30,396 nucleotides of DNA from DATACN01 sp038215095 (GTDB lineage: Bacteria; Actinomycetota; Thermoleophilia; Solirubrobacterales; Thermoleophilaceae): positions 1 to 30,396 of the forward strand of contig JBBQRG010000038.1 of NCBI GenBank assembly GCA_038215095.1. The letters are read 5' to 3'. A program made the position numbers and the translations under genes. Below, piece after piece: positions 30,104 to 30,396 of the stretch (positions are counted from its first letter, which is position 1; the number at the start of each line of letters is the position of its first letter). A model generated the notes under the pieces. That model ran no database searches. It was not told the DNA's origin and saw only the letters and a program-made list of their open reading frames with translations.

Positions 30104-30396
30104 CTCGTAGGGTCTACCGTTCGTGGGCGACGGACGTTAACTCGCAAGACAGCGAGGCTTTACACGTCGGGCGCCGGACTGAGGTTCCCGCCGTCCCGGG
30201 ACCTACGCCTAGCGCGCGTGCTCAGGCCAGACGGAAGCGCGTGGCCGCCGCTGATCAGCGCGCGGGTGCCGACCCGACATCGGTCAAGCGCACCTGGTCG
30301 AGGCCGATGCGCTCGCGCTGGGCGCCGAGGCCCCGCGACGGCAGCGGGCGTGACTCCTCTCTGGCCGGTCGTCAGGTGGTGCGGGCGCTGACCGTC
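30104..30396. other. No supported gene; probable interior of the integrated element
   Basis: Open frames exist on both strands, as expected from the base composition, but none shows a recognisable domain or start signal. A frame running off the right edge on the plus strand (Arg/Ser-rich) could be a partial gene; I cannot support it. Confidence 0.3.

Overview
This is very GC-rich, densely packed bacterial chromosome with many 4-bp ATGA/GTGA gene overlaps and frequent GTG/TTG starts. The gene families (PdxST, PKD surface proteins, DUF6529, DUF1326/DUF899, AbiEi-DUF559 proteins, LuxR fragments, an Frc-type sugar transporter) suggest an actinomycete, most likely of the Thermoleophilia/Solirubrobacterales type. 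That placement is an inference from gene content; no rRNA gene is present to confirm it.

Layout. (1) 1-5731, all on the minus strand: a SAM methyltransferase, an RpiR-type regulator, a secreted TolB-propeller/metallophosphoesterase fusion, an AbiEi/DUF559 protein, and the PLP synthase genes pdxS and pdxT (pdxT runs off the left edge). The AbiEi/DUF559 gene is joined to pdxS by an ATGA overlap, and its start codon lies inside a striking 48-bp nested dyad. (2) 5790-12496: a small sigma factor translationally joined to an ArsR-type regulator, an FAD dehydrogenase, a PKD-repeat surface protein coupled to a membrane protein with a very basic repetitive tail, and a PEP mutase-like/VOC gene pair. 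(3) 12514-23054, nearly all minus strand: a secreted matrixin-like protease, a DUF6529 membrane protein, a berberine-bridge-type flavoenzyme, a cyclase-YHS protein, a broken CBS gene, a membrane diguanylate cyclase, a DUF1326/DUF899 pair, an OmpR-type two-component system whose kinase appears to start at CTG, a small secreted protein and a phosphatidylinositol-phosphatase-like lipoprotein.

(4) 23058-30396 is a mosaic. A five-gene operon (LacI regulator, sugar-binding lipoprotein, permease, single-domain ABC ATPase, ribokinase) is intact. It is very probably an Frc/Rbs-like sugar uptake and phosphorylation system, and a LacI-type operator sits in front of it. It is surrounded by gene debris: a frameshifted LuxR C-terminus, a truncated second copy of DUF6529, a VOC gene with two frameshifts, and a second LuxR C-terminus. 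About 110 bp of related sequence occurs on both sides in direct orientation. The right copy abuts the 3' half of a CAT-anticodon tRNA gene, which looks like an integrative-element attachment scar. A BrnT/BrnA-like toxin-antitoxin pair follows.

The points most worth following up are the nested dyad at 2135-2182, the tRNA scar with paired repeats around the sugar operon, the CTG start of the histidine kinase, and the 14-bp triplication that creates a tiny overlapping leader ORF before the diguanylate cyclase.
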